DNA of 22,745 nucleotides from Larix sibirica (taxonomy: Eukaryota > Streptophyta > Pinopsida > Pinales > Pinaceae): positions 1-22,745 of the forward strand of contig NWUY0300008931.1 of NCBI GenBank assembly GCA_004151065.3, in the 5' to 3' direction. The notes beneath the pieces were generated by a model, which did not search any database, had not been told where the DNA came from, and saw nothing but the letters and a program-made list of their open reading frames with translations. Positions 10,046 to 18,074 of this stretch are shown here, piece after piece. The translations under genes were made by a program, and so were the position numbers. Position 1 is the stretch's first letter. The number at the start of each line of letters is the position of its first letter.

Positions 10046-10095
10046 GGACTGGACTGGACTGGACTGGACTGGACCGGACCGGACTGGACTGGACT
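10046..10095. repeat. (GGACT)n pentanucleotide microsatellite
   Basis: Ten uninterrupted units: five GGACT, two GGACC, three GGACT, with a partial unit before them. It lies about 250 bases past the expansin stop codon, probably in or near the 3' UTR, where the transcript would read AGTCC repeats. It is likely to vary in length between individuals. Confidence 0.95.
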
Positions 10096-10348
10096 TATTA
10101 GTGGGAATTAGGACAGTATACATAAACTGCGGGTTGCCATTCTTTCGCAACCTCAGCCGCGCCCCACTGGGGAAGAAGGTTAAGCTCAAAATAGTAGGAA
10201 CAAGAAAAATAGAAAGCAGCAACGACTCGCCCTTGTGTCAACCAGCTATTGATTGTATGAAACAGCCTAGGAATCCCTTCATTCCATACATATATCCTAG
10301 ATAGCTAGAAATATAGAAGGATGTGCTGCAATCAGACTCCAATCAGAC

Positions 10349-10660
10349 TCAGACTCTGAACTGCTTTCCGGAAAATGTCTGGCCAAACTCCCAATTTGGA
10401 GGCGCAATGTTCCAGGAAGTGGAGGTTCTGCGGTCACTCCCGGTTATTCTGAAGGAAAGGGTCTGCCCGACCAGGACGGTGTTGCATTGCCAGTTCTGGC
10501 CCCAGTTTCTTGACATGGGAATCCACCCGGTTTGGCTACCCTTCACGCTCACTCTTATCAAGTCTCCCGCGCCGGCTACATTTGTTATCAGAACCAAGTT
10601 GAAGTATTTGAATCCATTGACGGTGAATCTCACTCCCCCTTGCTTCATGCACGGCACTCT

Positions 10661-10694
<34 letters not shown>

Positions 10695-11134
10695 ATTGTT
10701 AGTTTGTTTAAAACGGGAAACAACACTTGAACCACGCATGTTTCAGTTGCTCCGGCAGAGCTCACCTCCTGAAGAGAACGGGCACAATTCCAGCACGGTA
10801 CTCGGCCATCTTGAGGAAAATTGGCATGGAGAGATCAAAATGGGGGCGAGGAGGATTGCACCAGCCGCCATTGTCGTTAGGCAAAGCATAGTTAGGTGGG
10901 CAAAAATTGGTCGCAGTGACCAAAATCGAAGGGTTACCAGCGTGGCACCATTCTGGGTCGTTTACACATTTGATCTCAAAGCAGGCTCCACAGCTTAGCC
11001 CACTGTTAAACAGAGCTGTGCTCAATGCTGCAGATTGAGTTCCATACCCTTGGCTGTACAGGTTCCCATAACCACAAGCACCCCCTGTCACAGAAACAAA
11101 ATGCTCAAAGGTCAGTTAGATCTAGATAACAGAG

Positions 11135-11165
<31 letters not shown>

Positions 11166-11371
11166 CATAGATTGCAATGAGCATTCATACATTGTAAGTA
11201 ATTTCACTCACCCATGGTGCCCGAGGCATCACTTCCTCCATAGAAAGTTGCATGAGCTTCATTCCAGGGTCCAGGCTGAAAATTACCCGGGATTCGCCCA
11301 TAAACCAGACAAGCTCTAGCAACAATCAGCAACAAAACGGTCGGAATATGCACTGGAATTCCCATTCTCAT
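10349..11371 (-). CDS. EXPA: Alpha-expansin, three exons, complete
   Basis: Secreted wall-loosening protein: alpha-expansins disrupt cellulose-matrix contacts at acid pH without known hydrolysis, allowing cell enlargement. Exons on the minus strand are 11,371-11,212, 11,084-10,766 and 10,658-10,349, giving 262 aa, the usual family size. Both introns are GT-AG: ATGG|GTGAGT to GACAG|GGGG, and AGGAG|GTGAG to TTCAG|AGTG, the second splitting Arg160. The first ATG after an in-frame TGA is chosen; a second ATG two codons later (11,365) would give 260 aa. From the first Met: hydrophobic signal peptide about 1-25; double-psi beta-barrel about 45-160 with [20 protein letters not shown], eight Cys (57, 85, 88, 93, 100, 115, 129, 163), the alpha-type insertion GGWCNPPRP and catalytic-like HFD (135-137); C-terminal cellulose-binding domain about 170-258 with Trp205, 212, 216, 242 and 249. 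All hallmark motifs are intact, so it is probably functional. The exact member cannot be named. Confidence 0.96.
10659..10765 (-). other. Expansin intron 2, with (AAAAC)n tract
   Basis: A 107-base GT-AG intron. Next to its acceptor the plus strand reads several AAAAC units (about 10,667-10,686); on the gene strand this is a (GTTTT)n run serving as the pyrimidine-rich tract before TTCAG. Length change of this simple repeat would sit directly in the 3' splice region. Confidence 0.9.
11085..11211 (-). other. Expansin intron 1
   Basis: A 127-base intron with donor GTGAGT right after the DASGTMG coding stretch and acceptor TGACAG before the GACGYG stretch. Splicing restores the conserved [11 protein letters not shown] motif exactly. 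It contains the (AGAGCC)6 microsatellite. Confidence 0.93.
11131..11166. repeat. (AGAGCC)6 hexanucleotide microsatellite
   Basis: Six perfect AGAGCC units lie inside expansin intron 1 (GGCTCT on the gene strand), 45 bases from the donor and 46 from the acceptor. It is a likely polymorphic marker within the gene. Confidence 0.95.
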
Positions 11372-12063
11372 CACTCTACAACAACCAAGAAGAAGTCAGT
11401 CAAGGGCAAACAACCCGCATTTCAAAAATGCAATGAAGATTCACCAAAACAAATGGTAATACTCTGTTCTGTTTGTTCATTAATGGCGGATGAGGCTGTC
11501 CGTCCCATCCACACAAACAAAACAGATCCAAACCAAACGAAACGAAAACGAAACCAAAACAGAATGGGATTGCTGCCTTGCTACGCTACTCACAAAATCT
11601 CAGAAACCAGAGCAGTACTGAAGCAATGCAAAGATCCTTCCTGGGAGCGGAGCCCGGGGTAAAATGCAAGAGACGGGATAGGATGGATACGACAATGAGT
11701 TTGGCGAAACTGGCGAACTTCGGTCACTACTTATGCAAAAAACTGAGGTCAGTTAATTCCACATTGATGACAATGAGTCGCAATAAGTGGAATCCATGAC
11801 CCATAAAAACACTAACCTCAGGATTATCATGGAATTTTAGCCGGCAAAGCTAGTCCCACATTGGGATTACAAAACCAAAACACACCCAAGAAAGAAACCA
11901 AATCAAACGCCAAGGACGAAAAGGACAATCTATTCCCGTTCCCTCGGGTCCTTAAGTCTCCCGATAATCCGGATTAATGCTTATCTAAGATTCCTCCACC
12001 TTTAATTAATCAAGAAAGTTAAGCAAAGCCTTCCTTGGAATTCAAGCTCCCTGGCATCGTTCC

Positions 12064-12069
12064 CACGTG
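12064..12069. promoter_or_regulatory. G-box CACGTG upstream of expansin
   Basis: CACGTG within CCCACGTGAAG, about 0.7 kb upstream of the expansin start. The G-box core is bound by plant bHLH and bZIP factors. Presence is certain; use is inferred from position only. Confidence 0.4.
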
Positions 12070-12462
12070 AAGTCACCGTCAAAAACATCACATCAAAGCA
12101 CTAAATGACCACACCACGTTCACACTCAACGAAAATAACGAACAAACAACCCCCCACCGTCACTTAAAATCCCCTTCTTCATGGTTCTCTCCCCCCTTTA
12201 TTTTCACCTTTACCTTTAATTTAAAATCTTTTATTTTGTTGCTTTCTCGATAATAGATCGCCCATACATCCATCCGTCCGCCTAATAGTTCCAAAAGCAT
12301 GGTCCATGGATTAGGGTTTCCTTCTACCTGAAAAATAAAATTATTAAAATAGAAAAAAAAAGGCACAAATTGAGTTCGTTTAATCGGCCGCCCGGCGCCC
12401 ACTATTCAGATATAAGGGGCCCCCCACCATTCTTATATCCATTTAGACACTCTCGAAGCACG

Positions 12463-12532
12463 GGACCCACATCCCCGACCTTCTCGGGCCTCCATTTGCG
12501 CCGGACATTAACGTACGTTCAACGGGGCCCAC
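12463..12532. promoter_or_regulatory. Two TCP / site II type motifs
   Basis: GGACCCAC at 12,463-12,470 and GGGCCCAC at 12,525-12,532 both fit the class I TCP consensus GGNCCCAC. They sit in a GC-rich block about 1.1 kb upstream of the expansin start. TCP factors regulate growth genes, which would suit an expansin, but the link is inference. Confidence 0.4.
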
Positions 12533-12601
12533 CCCTAATCCTCATCTTTCCGAAGGTCAAAAGTTAATACCCGCTAATTTATTTTCCCTAACTCCCCCCA
12601 T

Positions 12602-12611
12602 GTGCATGCAC
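12602..12611. promoter_or_regulatory. Palindromic RY-like element GTGCATGCAC
   Basis: A perfect 10-base palindrome containing CATGCA, the RY core recognised by B3-domain factors. The role here is untested. Confidence 0.3.
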
Positions 12612-12663
12612 CTCTCGTGGCGTGACTTGACTCTACTCTTCCCGCGGTAAATTCAATTAGGGT

Positions 12664-12709
12664 TTGGGTGGACCGTGGGGTTAAACTAGTCTGGTCTCCG
12701 TCCACCCAA
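12664..12709. other. 10-bp perfect inverted repeat
   Basis: TTGGGTGGAC at 12,664-12,673 and GTCCACCCAA at 12,700-12,709 are exact reverse complements separated by 26 bases. It could form a hairpin in RNA or be a paired protein site. It does not extend further, so it does not look like the end of a larger foldback element. Confidence 0.6.
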
Positions 12710-12908
12710 GATGGGTTAGCATCTCTGATGAAATCCGGTGCAACCATTAGATTTTCCTAGATTTTTTTCATACCCTAACTAACTAACCAACTAATATTCT
12801 GACTAACTTTAAGAGCTGAAAAGCTAAATGAAGCGTTATGACGATCTCGTTCAACAAACCCTACCTAACAAAAGGGTATTAACTATTTCGGCTATCTAGC
12901 CCATGGGG

Positions 12909-12914
12909 CACGTG
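12909..12914. promoter_or_regulatory. Second G-box CACGTG
   Basis: CACGTG within GGGGCACGTGAAACC, about 1.5 kb upstream of the expansin start. It matches the G-box core only; it may be incidental at this distance. Confidence 0.25.
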
Positions 12915-13375
12915 AAACCAGCCATGTATTCATGTCACGGAAAGTGCCAAGAGCATGTGAAATGATTAAAGCCTCGTCCGTCCATTTCTCTAAGCGTCGG
13001 CATTTTTTTCGTAGTCCCACATTAATCAAATTTAGACAAAATTCCTTACGTTGTTCATAAATTCTTCCATAATGCTTCGTATCATAATCACTCCACTCTA
13101 AATTTTCGAAATATATTTTGGATTTGGGATGTGCACATGTTGTGTTCCCTCTTCTAAATATTCATAATTTTATATAACTTCATAGATGTGAAGTTTGGTG
13201 ACTAACTATATCCAAACACAAATGGAACCTAGTTAAATGATAACAAGTTGTCTAAGTGTAAAACTCGGCACCCTTTACACCCTTTTATAGATAGAAAGTG
13301 GCAGTAATTGATTCCAATTAAAATCAACTAATACAAGCTAAACATGATAAAGAAAACATGGAATTGATGCTCCAT

Positions 13376-13453
13376 AGAATGGTTTGAAGAATGGATATAG
13401 AAGAAGAAAGGTCATAGAATGGTTTCAAGAATGGATATAGAAGAAGAAAGGTG
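13376..13453. repeat. 40-bp tandem duplication at the start of the direct repeat
   Basis: AGAATGGTTTGAAGAATGGA and AGAATGGTTTCAAGAATGGA start 40 bases apart (13,376 and 13,416), each followed by TATAGAAGAAGAAAGGT. The same pair opens copy 2 at 17,266. The duplicated unit thus begins exactly at this short repeat. Confidence 0.9.
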
Positions 13454-14184
13454 CTCATCGAATAAAAAGACATTCAAAAGTTGTGTACAAGAATATTATA
13501 GAGTAGAAAAAATCAGAAAAAAAATGTGTTTAAAGTAAACAATAATACTACATAGACAACTTCAACAAGTAAGGGGAGATCAAATTACAAAATTACTTGA
13601 AACGTAACATACCATGGTGTGAAGAATATGTAATAGCACAATTATGGACCATCTCTCACAAGCTGAGATGCGAAACATAGAGATGGGAACAACCCAAGGA
13701 GTCGTGGGATGAAAGGCAATGCCAAGTATGTGGAAATGGGGAGCTGGAAACTAAGCAGCACTTTCTTTTATGTTGTAAAATGTACTCGTAAATCAGGGAG
13801 AGGTTGATTTTGCATATAAAGCATTGGGAATCAACGCTTCAAGACAATGGAATTAGAGGTGCATTGAGATTAGCTATGAAAACAATGTGAGCAATAAGCA
13901 ATGGGATGAGAGTAGATTAAATAGGGTAGTAAGCCCTTAATGCAGGGAAACAAAGCGAGTCTAGTTAAGTAGACAAATTCCATGATCCAGGTCCTAGCAT
14001 TCTGCCACTAGACCTAGATATCATAATTTCTTGCTTTAATATGTCAAAAAATATCATATAGAATGTAAAGTTTGTTGTCTCGTATAACTATTTGGTCATG
14101 TATAGGATTTTTTTTTACCTTAATGGTTTTATTTTGTATTAAAAAGGAGTTGTAGCATCGCTACTCGGTTTAATAATACAAAAA
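13376..14184 (+). mobile_element. LINE-like 3' end with CCHC motif (copy 1)
   Basis: In frame around 13,690-13,880 the plus strand reads EQPKESWDERQCQVCGNGEL and then QHFLLCCKMYS, a C-x2-C-x10-H-x3-C knuckle (Cys codons at 13,720, 13,729 and 13,771; His at 13,759). A stop at 13,786 and then IRERLILHIKHWE follow. This resembles zinc-binding tails of retroelement polyproteins. Downstream, GTAGC(atc)GCTAC at 14,152-14,164, then TTTAATAATACAAAA, is the hairpin plus AATA-type tail common at plant LINE 3' ends. The element is 5'-truncated and dead. The exact family is not identified. Confidence 0.6.
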
Positions 14185-15328
14185 GAGAGAGTTTGATCAT
14201 AAGTTAAAAGTTCAAAAGGATGTCCAAAATCTTGAATCTTTGTAGCTAAAACTACTAACCTTTCCTTCATGGAAAAATACCAAAAGTATTAGCTAGTACA
14301 AACCCTATAAAAAGAGTCTAATATCAAAGAGACTTTGCAAAACATATTAACATATAGAACTAAGGAAAAATATGATCACTTTGAGCTTCACTCCAATTCT
14401 CTTGAGAGGTTTTGGCTTCTTGCTCCATCCACACCATATCCATATGTGTCGAAGCTTGTTATAATGACTCTTTTTCTTTCTTTTGCTTCATCTAGGACTG
14501 AGCCAATAGACATTCTCTAAAAGGAGATTGTTGATTGAGAGCTTTTTGCTAGACTTATTACCATTTAGTGTAACATTTTTCCCTCTACCTCAAGATTCTC
14601 ATTTTGATGTTTTTCTTGAGTCACAATTTCCAAAATTTTAGCACACTAAGAATTGTGAACTTCCTCTCGAGAGAGCATTCTAGAAGTTGCTTTGAAAATG
14701 GAATTCCAATTATTAGAGAGAAGAATCTTATGTCTCCTCGGAACCTGACAAACATCCATAATCTCACAAAGGAGGTAGTGCCTAAGATTACAGTGGTTTT
14801 CCATAAACCACAAATTCCAATATGCATGAGAGAATTTATTTAATTTCCACACACCACAGACCCCTATCAACATCGATAGCACCAAAACCTTAACTGGTGT
14901 TAAAACCTTTCAAATATGAAATAGATCCTTTCCACATTCACATAATTCAACTTGCCACATATAAGAATGAGGTGCAAAATTATCCTCACAGGGATTAAGA
15001 GAGCTAATCCACTACAACATCAGAATTTATGCTACTGAAGGTTGAATCTACATGTGTCCATGCATAATTCAAACATAAAACCACATAGATCGTCATCAAA
15101 ATCCACTTGTATCTATCATATTACCAAATCATGACATTTGAAGCTACTATGCCTTCATATGTGTACTGTGCGAGCATATTGGTGGGCTAGAATACATTAG
15201 AGCTTGTCCTCCCTCTTTGAATTCGGAAGGCCATTTGGTAATGTGTGAAACATGCTTGACATGTGTTGAATAGTTCACCGTGAATATAATTAAGGAATGA
15301 TTGAGATACTAATCCCATCTTTTTTTTC
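14185..15328. other. Unassigned segment of the direct repeat (copy 1)
   Basis: Open frames are short on both strands. On the minus strand between about 14,890 and 14,330, fragments such as NNWNSIFKATSRMLSREE, EKHQNENLEVEGKM and FDTYGYGVDGARSQNLSREL look more protein-like than chance AT-rich DNA. They may be a decayed coding stretch spread over more than one frame, but I cannot assign a family. The identical segment recurs at 18,075-19,217. Confidence 0.3.
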
Positions 15329-15680
15329 TAAGCTTCCCTACCTCCAAGTGAGGAGCCTCATTGGTTAGATGATTTGCTTAGTGATTGTGGGTTCTTAGGC
15401 CATGGGAATACTCAATTGAATCTAATGTATTTGCCTCTATTTGCATTATTGCAATAAGCCTTGCCAAGGTGTTATTAGACAAAGGATGGGATTGTTACAT
15501 ATATCTAATGATGATTGCAAAGTATCCAATGAATAACAAGTTCCTAACCCATCTTGGATTCATGATTTGTAATCCTTGATAAAGAGCGAGATCTTTAGCT
15601 TGATTATTGGTCGCTTCTCCAAGGCCCCATTCGAAACTAAATTATCATGATCCATCAGGATCTAGCGATCCACCTAGCAT
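15329..15680 (-). pseudogene. Retroelement RNase H pseudogene (copy 1)
   Basis: One minus-strand frame reads, in order, GGSLDPDG, two stops, FSFEWGLGEATNNQAKDLALYQ (cf. the WGLG-TNNQAE-AL-GL motif, Glu replaced by Lys), LLFIGYFAIIIRYM (cf. V-GDS-II; catalytic Asp replaced by Tyr), a stop, SNNTLARLIAIMQIEA, then LRTHNH, a stop and ANHLTNEA (cf. AD-LANEA; Asp replaced by Asn). The order and spacing fit the RVT_3 type RNase H of plant retroelements. At least three catalytic positions are lost and several stops are present. No flanking reverse transcriptase of the same element was recognised. The antisense open frame here is a shadow. Confidence 0.7.
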
Positions 15681-16370
15681 CTACTACCCTTATAACTTCT
15701 TCTTTTTTATCACATGTACAATTTAATAAACTATACCCATCTATCTATATCTATCCTAAACTCTCTTCATTCTTGTTTTCACCCTAAAATTGTTTTTTAA
15801 CAAACTTTAAGTTGAAGTGAATGAGTGTTTTTATTATATCTTATCTTATTTGGAAACTAGTTTTATATGTTTATGCATATGTTTTAGCTTATATTGTTGG
15901 GAAGGAAAAATGGTTGTTAAATCATGACATAATGGGTATTTAAACAACATATCGTGGTTAGTGAATCATTTTTAACAACCTAAAACTTTATTAAACATAT
16001 TTGTATATGCAGTGAGAATTGTTGCATGCGGGAAGGAGAATTATTATTTTTATTATTTTTATGTTTATACTCTCTACCATTTCGATCCTAATCTAGAATG
16101 ATTCATCATCAATAGACAAAGAAGATTCATTTAAAGCTTATCAAAACTTCAAGTATCAATAACATTTATGCTATTAAAATTGACATGAATGATAATAAGA
16201 CATTTAGGGTTTTAACATTGTTGTTGAGCGTTATTTCTATGAGAATTTTGTAGTCTTCGAATTAAGGGATTCTATACTTGACTTAATTTTGCACCATCAT
16301 CCCTATTAGTATTATTTGGGTGTCGTTAGATTTATAGGGTTTCCCTAATCTTCCTTTTTACATGATTTTT

Positions 16371-16559
16371 TTATTTAGCAATGATTTTTGCATTTTCTAT
16401 GTATATTTGGTGACTAGTATTGTGTGAGTGTTTAACTAGTGCTAACCTCTTGGTTCTATTATGTCCTAAATCTGCACAATGATCTTCTATCCTCACCTGG
16501 CTAGAGCTTCCTATCTTCCCAATGTATCTCGTATTGCATGAACATGGTATGAAGTACAC
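16371..16559 (-). pseudogene. GIY-YIG endonuclease of Penelope-like element, copy A
   Basis: The frame reads VYFIPCSCNTRYIGKIGSSS, then QVRIEDHCADLGH, TKRLALVKHSHNTSH and ENAKIIAK. This matches PLE-type GIY-YIG domains: (G)VY.IPC.C as the GIY strand with its Cys pair, RYIG as YIG, the Arg in VR.-.H, and the A-v-H---t-H tail. The Gly before VY is a TGA, so the domain is cut from the RT frame. The usual Thr-Gly-Arg after YIG is eroded (KIGSS). It would nick target DNA during retrotransposition. Confident as homology, dead as a gene. Confidence 0.85.
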
Positions 16560-16680
16560 TCATTTCTACATATTAAGGCTCATTAGATCTTTCACTAAGT
16601 CTACCATTCTGCCAATAGTGTTGTGCGGGGAGAAAATTACCTTTAATTTCCTTTCTTTAGTGTCTTTTCAAGTTTGTTTG

Positions 16681-16965
16681 TCATTCCTTGGATGTAAGGA
16701 AGACAAATCTAAGTGCCTCTTTCATCAACAGGTCTTTAGCGAGGCCCTCAACTTGTTCTTTCCTTCCTAATAACATTCTTAATTGATTGTATATATAACC
16801 ATTCTTCTCGAATACACTTGAAAGATGGTTCAACTCTTGTTCAATATGTTCACCAACAATTATGAGGGCCCTAGTCACCAATGTATTAATCACGCCAAGT
16901 TTTTGTGTAGGAAAGTGATGTGAGTTTACATGTAAGTACCTATCGATATGAGTCTTTTTCCTATA
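16681..16965 (-). pseudogene. PLE RT-to-endonuclease connector, copy A
   Basis: After the TAG at about 16,966 the same frame continues IYRKKTHIDRYLHVNSHHFP, then NTLVTRALIIV, EHIEQELNHLSS and a Lys-rich tail ending at a TGA near 16,680. The YRK-T-TDRYLH--SHHP and TL--RA elements are typical of the RT thumb and linker of Penelope-like elements. After 16,680 a different frame carries FSPHNTIGRMVDLVKDLM leading into the endonuclease, so there is one frameshift. Confidence 0.8.
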
Positions 16966-16968
16966 TAT

Positions 16969-17210
16969 CTAGCACATTAGAAATCCAATATCTTTTCCAA
17001 TTATTACCATGTCCATAAATGGTATGCTCTTATCCTCCTCTATTTCCATTGTAAACTTGATACTATCATTTTGATTGTTCAGGTGTTCAAAGAACTCTTC
17101 GAACTTCTTCTTCCCAAGAGACCAAATTATATTTGTATCATCCACATATCGCTTCCACGTTTTAGGTATCAAAGGAAAGCATTCTAAAACACACCTTTCA
17201 AATTTTCATG
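16969..17210 (-). pseudogene. PLE reverse transcriptase fragment, copy A
   Basis: Reads PKTWKRYVDDTNIIWSLG, then FEEFFEHLNNQND, IKFTMEIEEDKSIPFMDM and GFLMC. The catalytic YVDD is encoded at 17,137-17,148. RYVDDT-IIW-G, LN-H-SIKFTME-E and PF-D--I are the late RT motifs of Penelope-like elements. The earlier MGSPLS block lies beyond the truncation. In the last codons (about 17,200) a one-base loss breaks the ME-FE motif. Confidence 0.85.
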
Positions 17211-17216
17211 AACATT

Positions 17217-17265
17217 NTCTTCTTTAATATAAAGTAGATTCGCCTTTTTTTCTAAGGAAAAAAAA
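17217..17265. other. Junction between the two direct repeats, with ambiguous base
   Basis: The only N in the window is at 17,217, exactly where copy 1 loses identity with copy 2. About 48 bases of unrelated AT-rich sequence follow, ending in an A-run, before copy 2 begins at 17,266. In copy 2 the same point continues directly into the inverted PLE copy C. This pattern fits a contig join as well as a true junction. Confidence 0.85.
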
Positions 17266-18074
17266 AGAATGGTTTGAAGAATGGATATAGAAGAAGAAAG
17301 GTCATAGAATGGTTTCAAGAATGGATATAGAAGAAGAAAGGTGCTCATCGAATAAAAAGACATTCAAAAGTTGTGTACAAGAATATTATAGAGTAGAAAA
17401 AATCAGAAAAAAAATGTGTTTAAAGTAAACAATAATACTACATAGACAACTTCAACAAGTAAGGGGAGATCAAATTACAAAATTACTTGAAACGTAACAT
17501 ACCATGGTGTGAAGAATATGTAATAGCACAATTATGGACCATCTCTCACAAGGTGAGATGCGAAACATAGAGATGGGAACAACCCAAGGAGTCGTGGGAT
17601 GAAAGGCAATGCCAAGTATGTGGAAATGGGGAGCTGGAAACTAAGCAGCACTTTCTTTTATGTTGTAAAATGTACTCGTAAATCAGGGAGAGGTTGATTT
17701 TGCATATAAAGCATTGGGAATCAACGCTTCAAGACAATGGAATTAGAGGTGCATTGAGATTAGCTATGAAAACAATGTGAGCAATAAGCAATGGGATGAG
17801 AGTAGATCAAATAGGGTAGTAAGCCCTTAATGCAGGGAAACAAAGTGAGTCTAGTTAAGTAGACAAATTCCATGATTCAGGTCCTAGCATTCTGCCACTA
17901 GACCTAGATATCATAATTTCTTGCTTTAATATGTCGAAAAATATCATATAGAATGTAAAGTTTGTTGTCTCGTATAACTATTTGGTCATGTATAGGATTT
18001 TTTTTTACCTTAATGGTTTTATTTTGTATTAAAAAGGAGTTGTAGCATCGCTACTCGGTTTAATAATACAAAAA
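17266..18074 (+). mobile_element. LINE-like 3' end with CCHC motif (copy 2)
   Basis: Second copy of the 13,376-14,184 segment with the same zinc-knuckle residues, the same stop after KMYS and the same terminal GTAGC(atc)GCTAC hairpin (18,042-18,054). A few single-base differences only (for example C to G near 17,552 and C to T near 17,844). Confidence 0.6.

Larger units (their letters stand above)
9210..10348. other. Non-coding flank, probably including the expansin 3' UTR
   Basis: No protein-coding frame is supported. 9,460-9,700 is unusually CG-rich for this window, with several ACGCG or CGCG sites and the short inverted repeat AACCG(caaa)CGGTT near 9,522-9,535. 9,645-9,745 repeats an ATTAGA-A(n)-CAGCAAAACATAA block. 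The part nearest 10,348 should be the expansin 3' UTR, because the gene reads right to left and stops at 10,349. I could not identify a clear AATAAA signal on the minus strand, so the transcript end is open. Confidence 0.5.
11372..13375. other. Upstream and promoter side of the expansin
   Basis: No other gene is supported. Short open frames lack motifs. The expansin reads away from this region, so its 5' UTR and promoter lie here. The part at 11,900-12,720 is GC-richer than the rest of the window and carries G-box and TCP-type motifs (listed separately). I found no convincing TATA box at a defined distance on the minus strand, and a 5' UTR intron cannot be excluded. Beyond 12,750 the DNA returns to AT-rich, featureless sequence. 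Confidence 0.55.
13376..17216. repeat. 3.84 kb direct repeat, copy 1
   Basis: Runs from AGAATGGTTTGAAGAATGG at 13,376 to CATGAACATT at 17,216 and recurs at 17,266-21,105. By eye I count about 16 substitutions and one T-run indel, roughly 99.5% identity; most differences are transitions. Contents in order: plus-strand LINE 3' end, an unassigned segment, a minus-strand RNase H pseudogene, and a minus-strand Penelope-like fragment. Copying therefore followed all of these insertions. The copy ends at a single ambiguous base, which raises the question of an assembly join. Confidence 0.97.
16020..17216 (-). mobile_element. Penelope-like retroelement fragment, copy A
   Basis: Minus-strand order is reverse transcriptase palm (17,210-16,969), connecting region (16,965-16,681), GIY-YIG endonuclease (16,559-16,371) and 3' untranslated DNA to about 16,020. 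RT upstream of GIY-YIG is the diagnostic layout of endonuclease-bearing Penelope-like elements. It is 5'-truncated at 17,216 inside the RT, just before the YVDD block. It has stops after GFLMC (about 16,966) and before VYFIPCSC (about 16,560), a frameshift after 16,681 and another near 17,205. The 3' limit is where homology to the plus-strand copy C fades. Confidence 0.85.

Noticed and set aside
10046-10095. CRISPR-like or satellite array at the GGACT repeat
   Set aside because: Perfect 5-base units without spacers are a plain microsatellite, and the setting is a plant nuclear gene.
10323-11662. Plus-strand open frames opposite the expansin
   Set aside because: They are shadows of expansin exons and introns; the minus strand has correct splice sites and the full conserved protein.
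14335-14843. Two plus-strand open frames duplicated at 18,225 and 18,494
   Set aside because: Repetition reflects the 3.84 kb duplication, not selection; no recognised domain or splice context, and the minus strand is the more protein-like one.
15385-15579. Plus-strand 64-residue open frame, repeated at 19,274
   Set aside because: It is the antisense shadow of the minus-strand RNase H pseudogene, whose motifs explain the openness better.
16522-16770. Plus-strand 82-residue open frame, repeated at 20,411
   Set aside because: It lies antisense to the PLE connector and endonuclease, has no motif of its own, and differs between copies by non-conservative changes.
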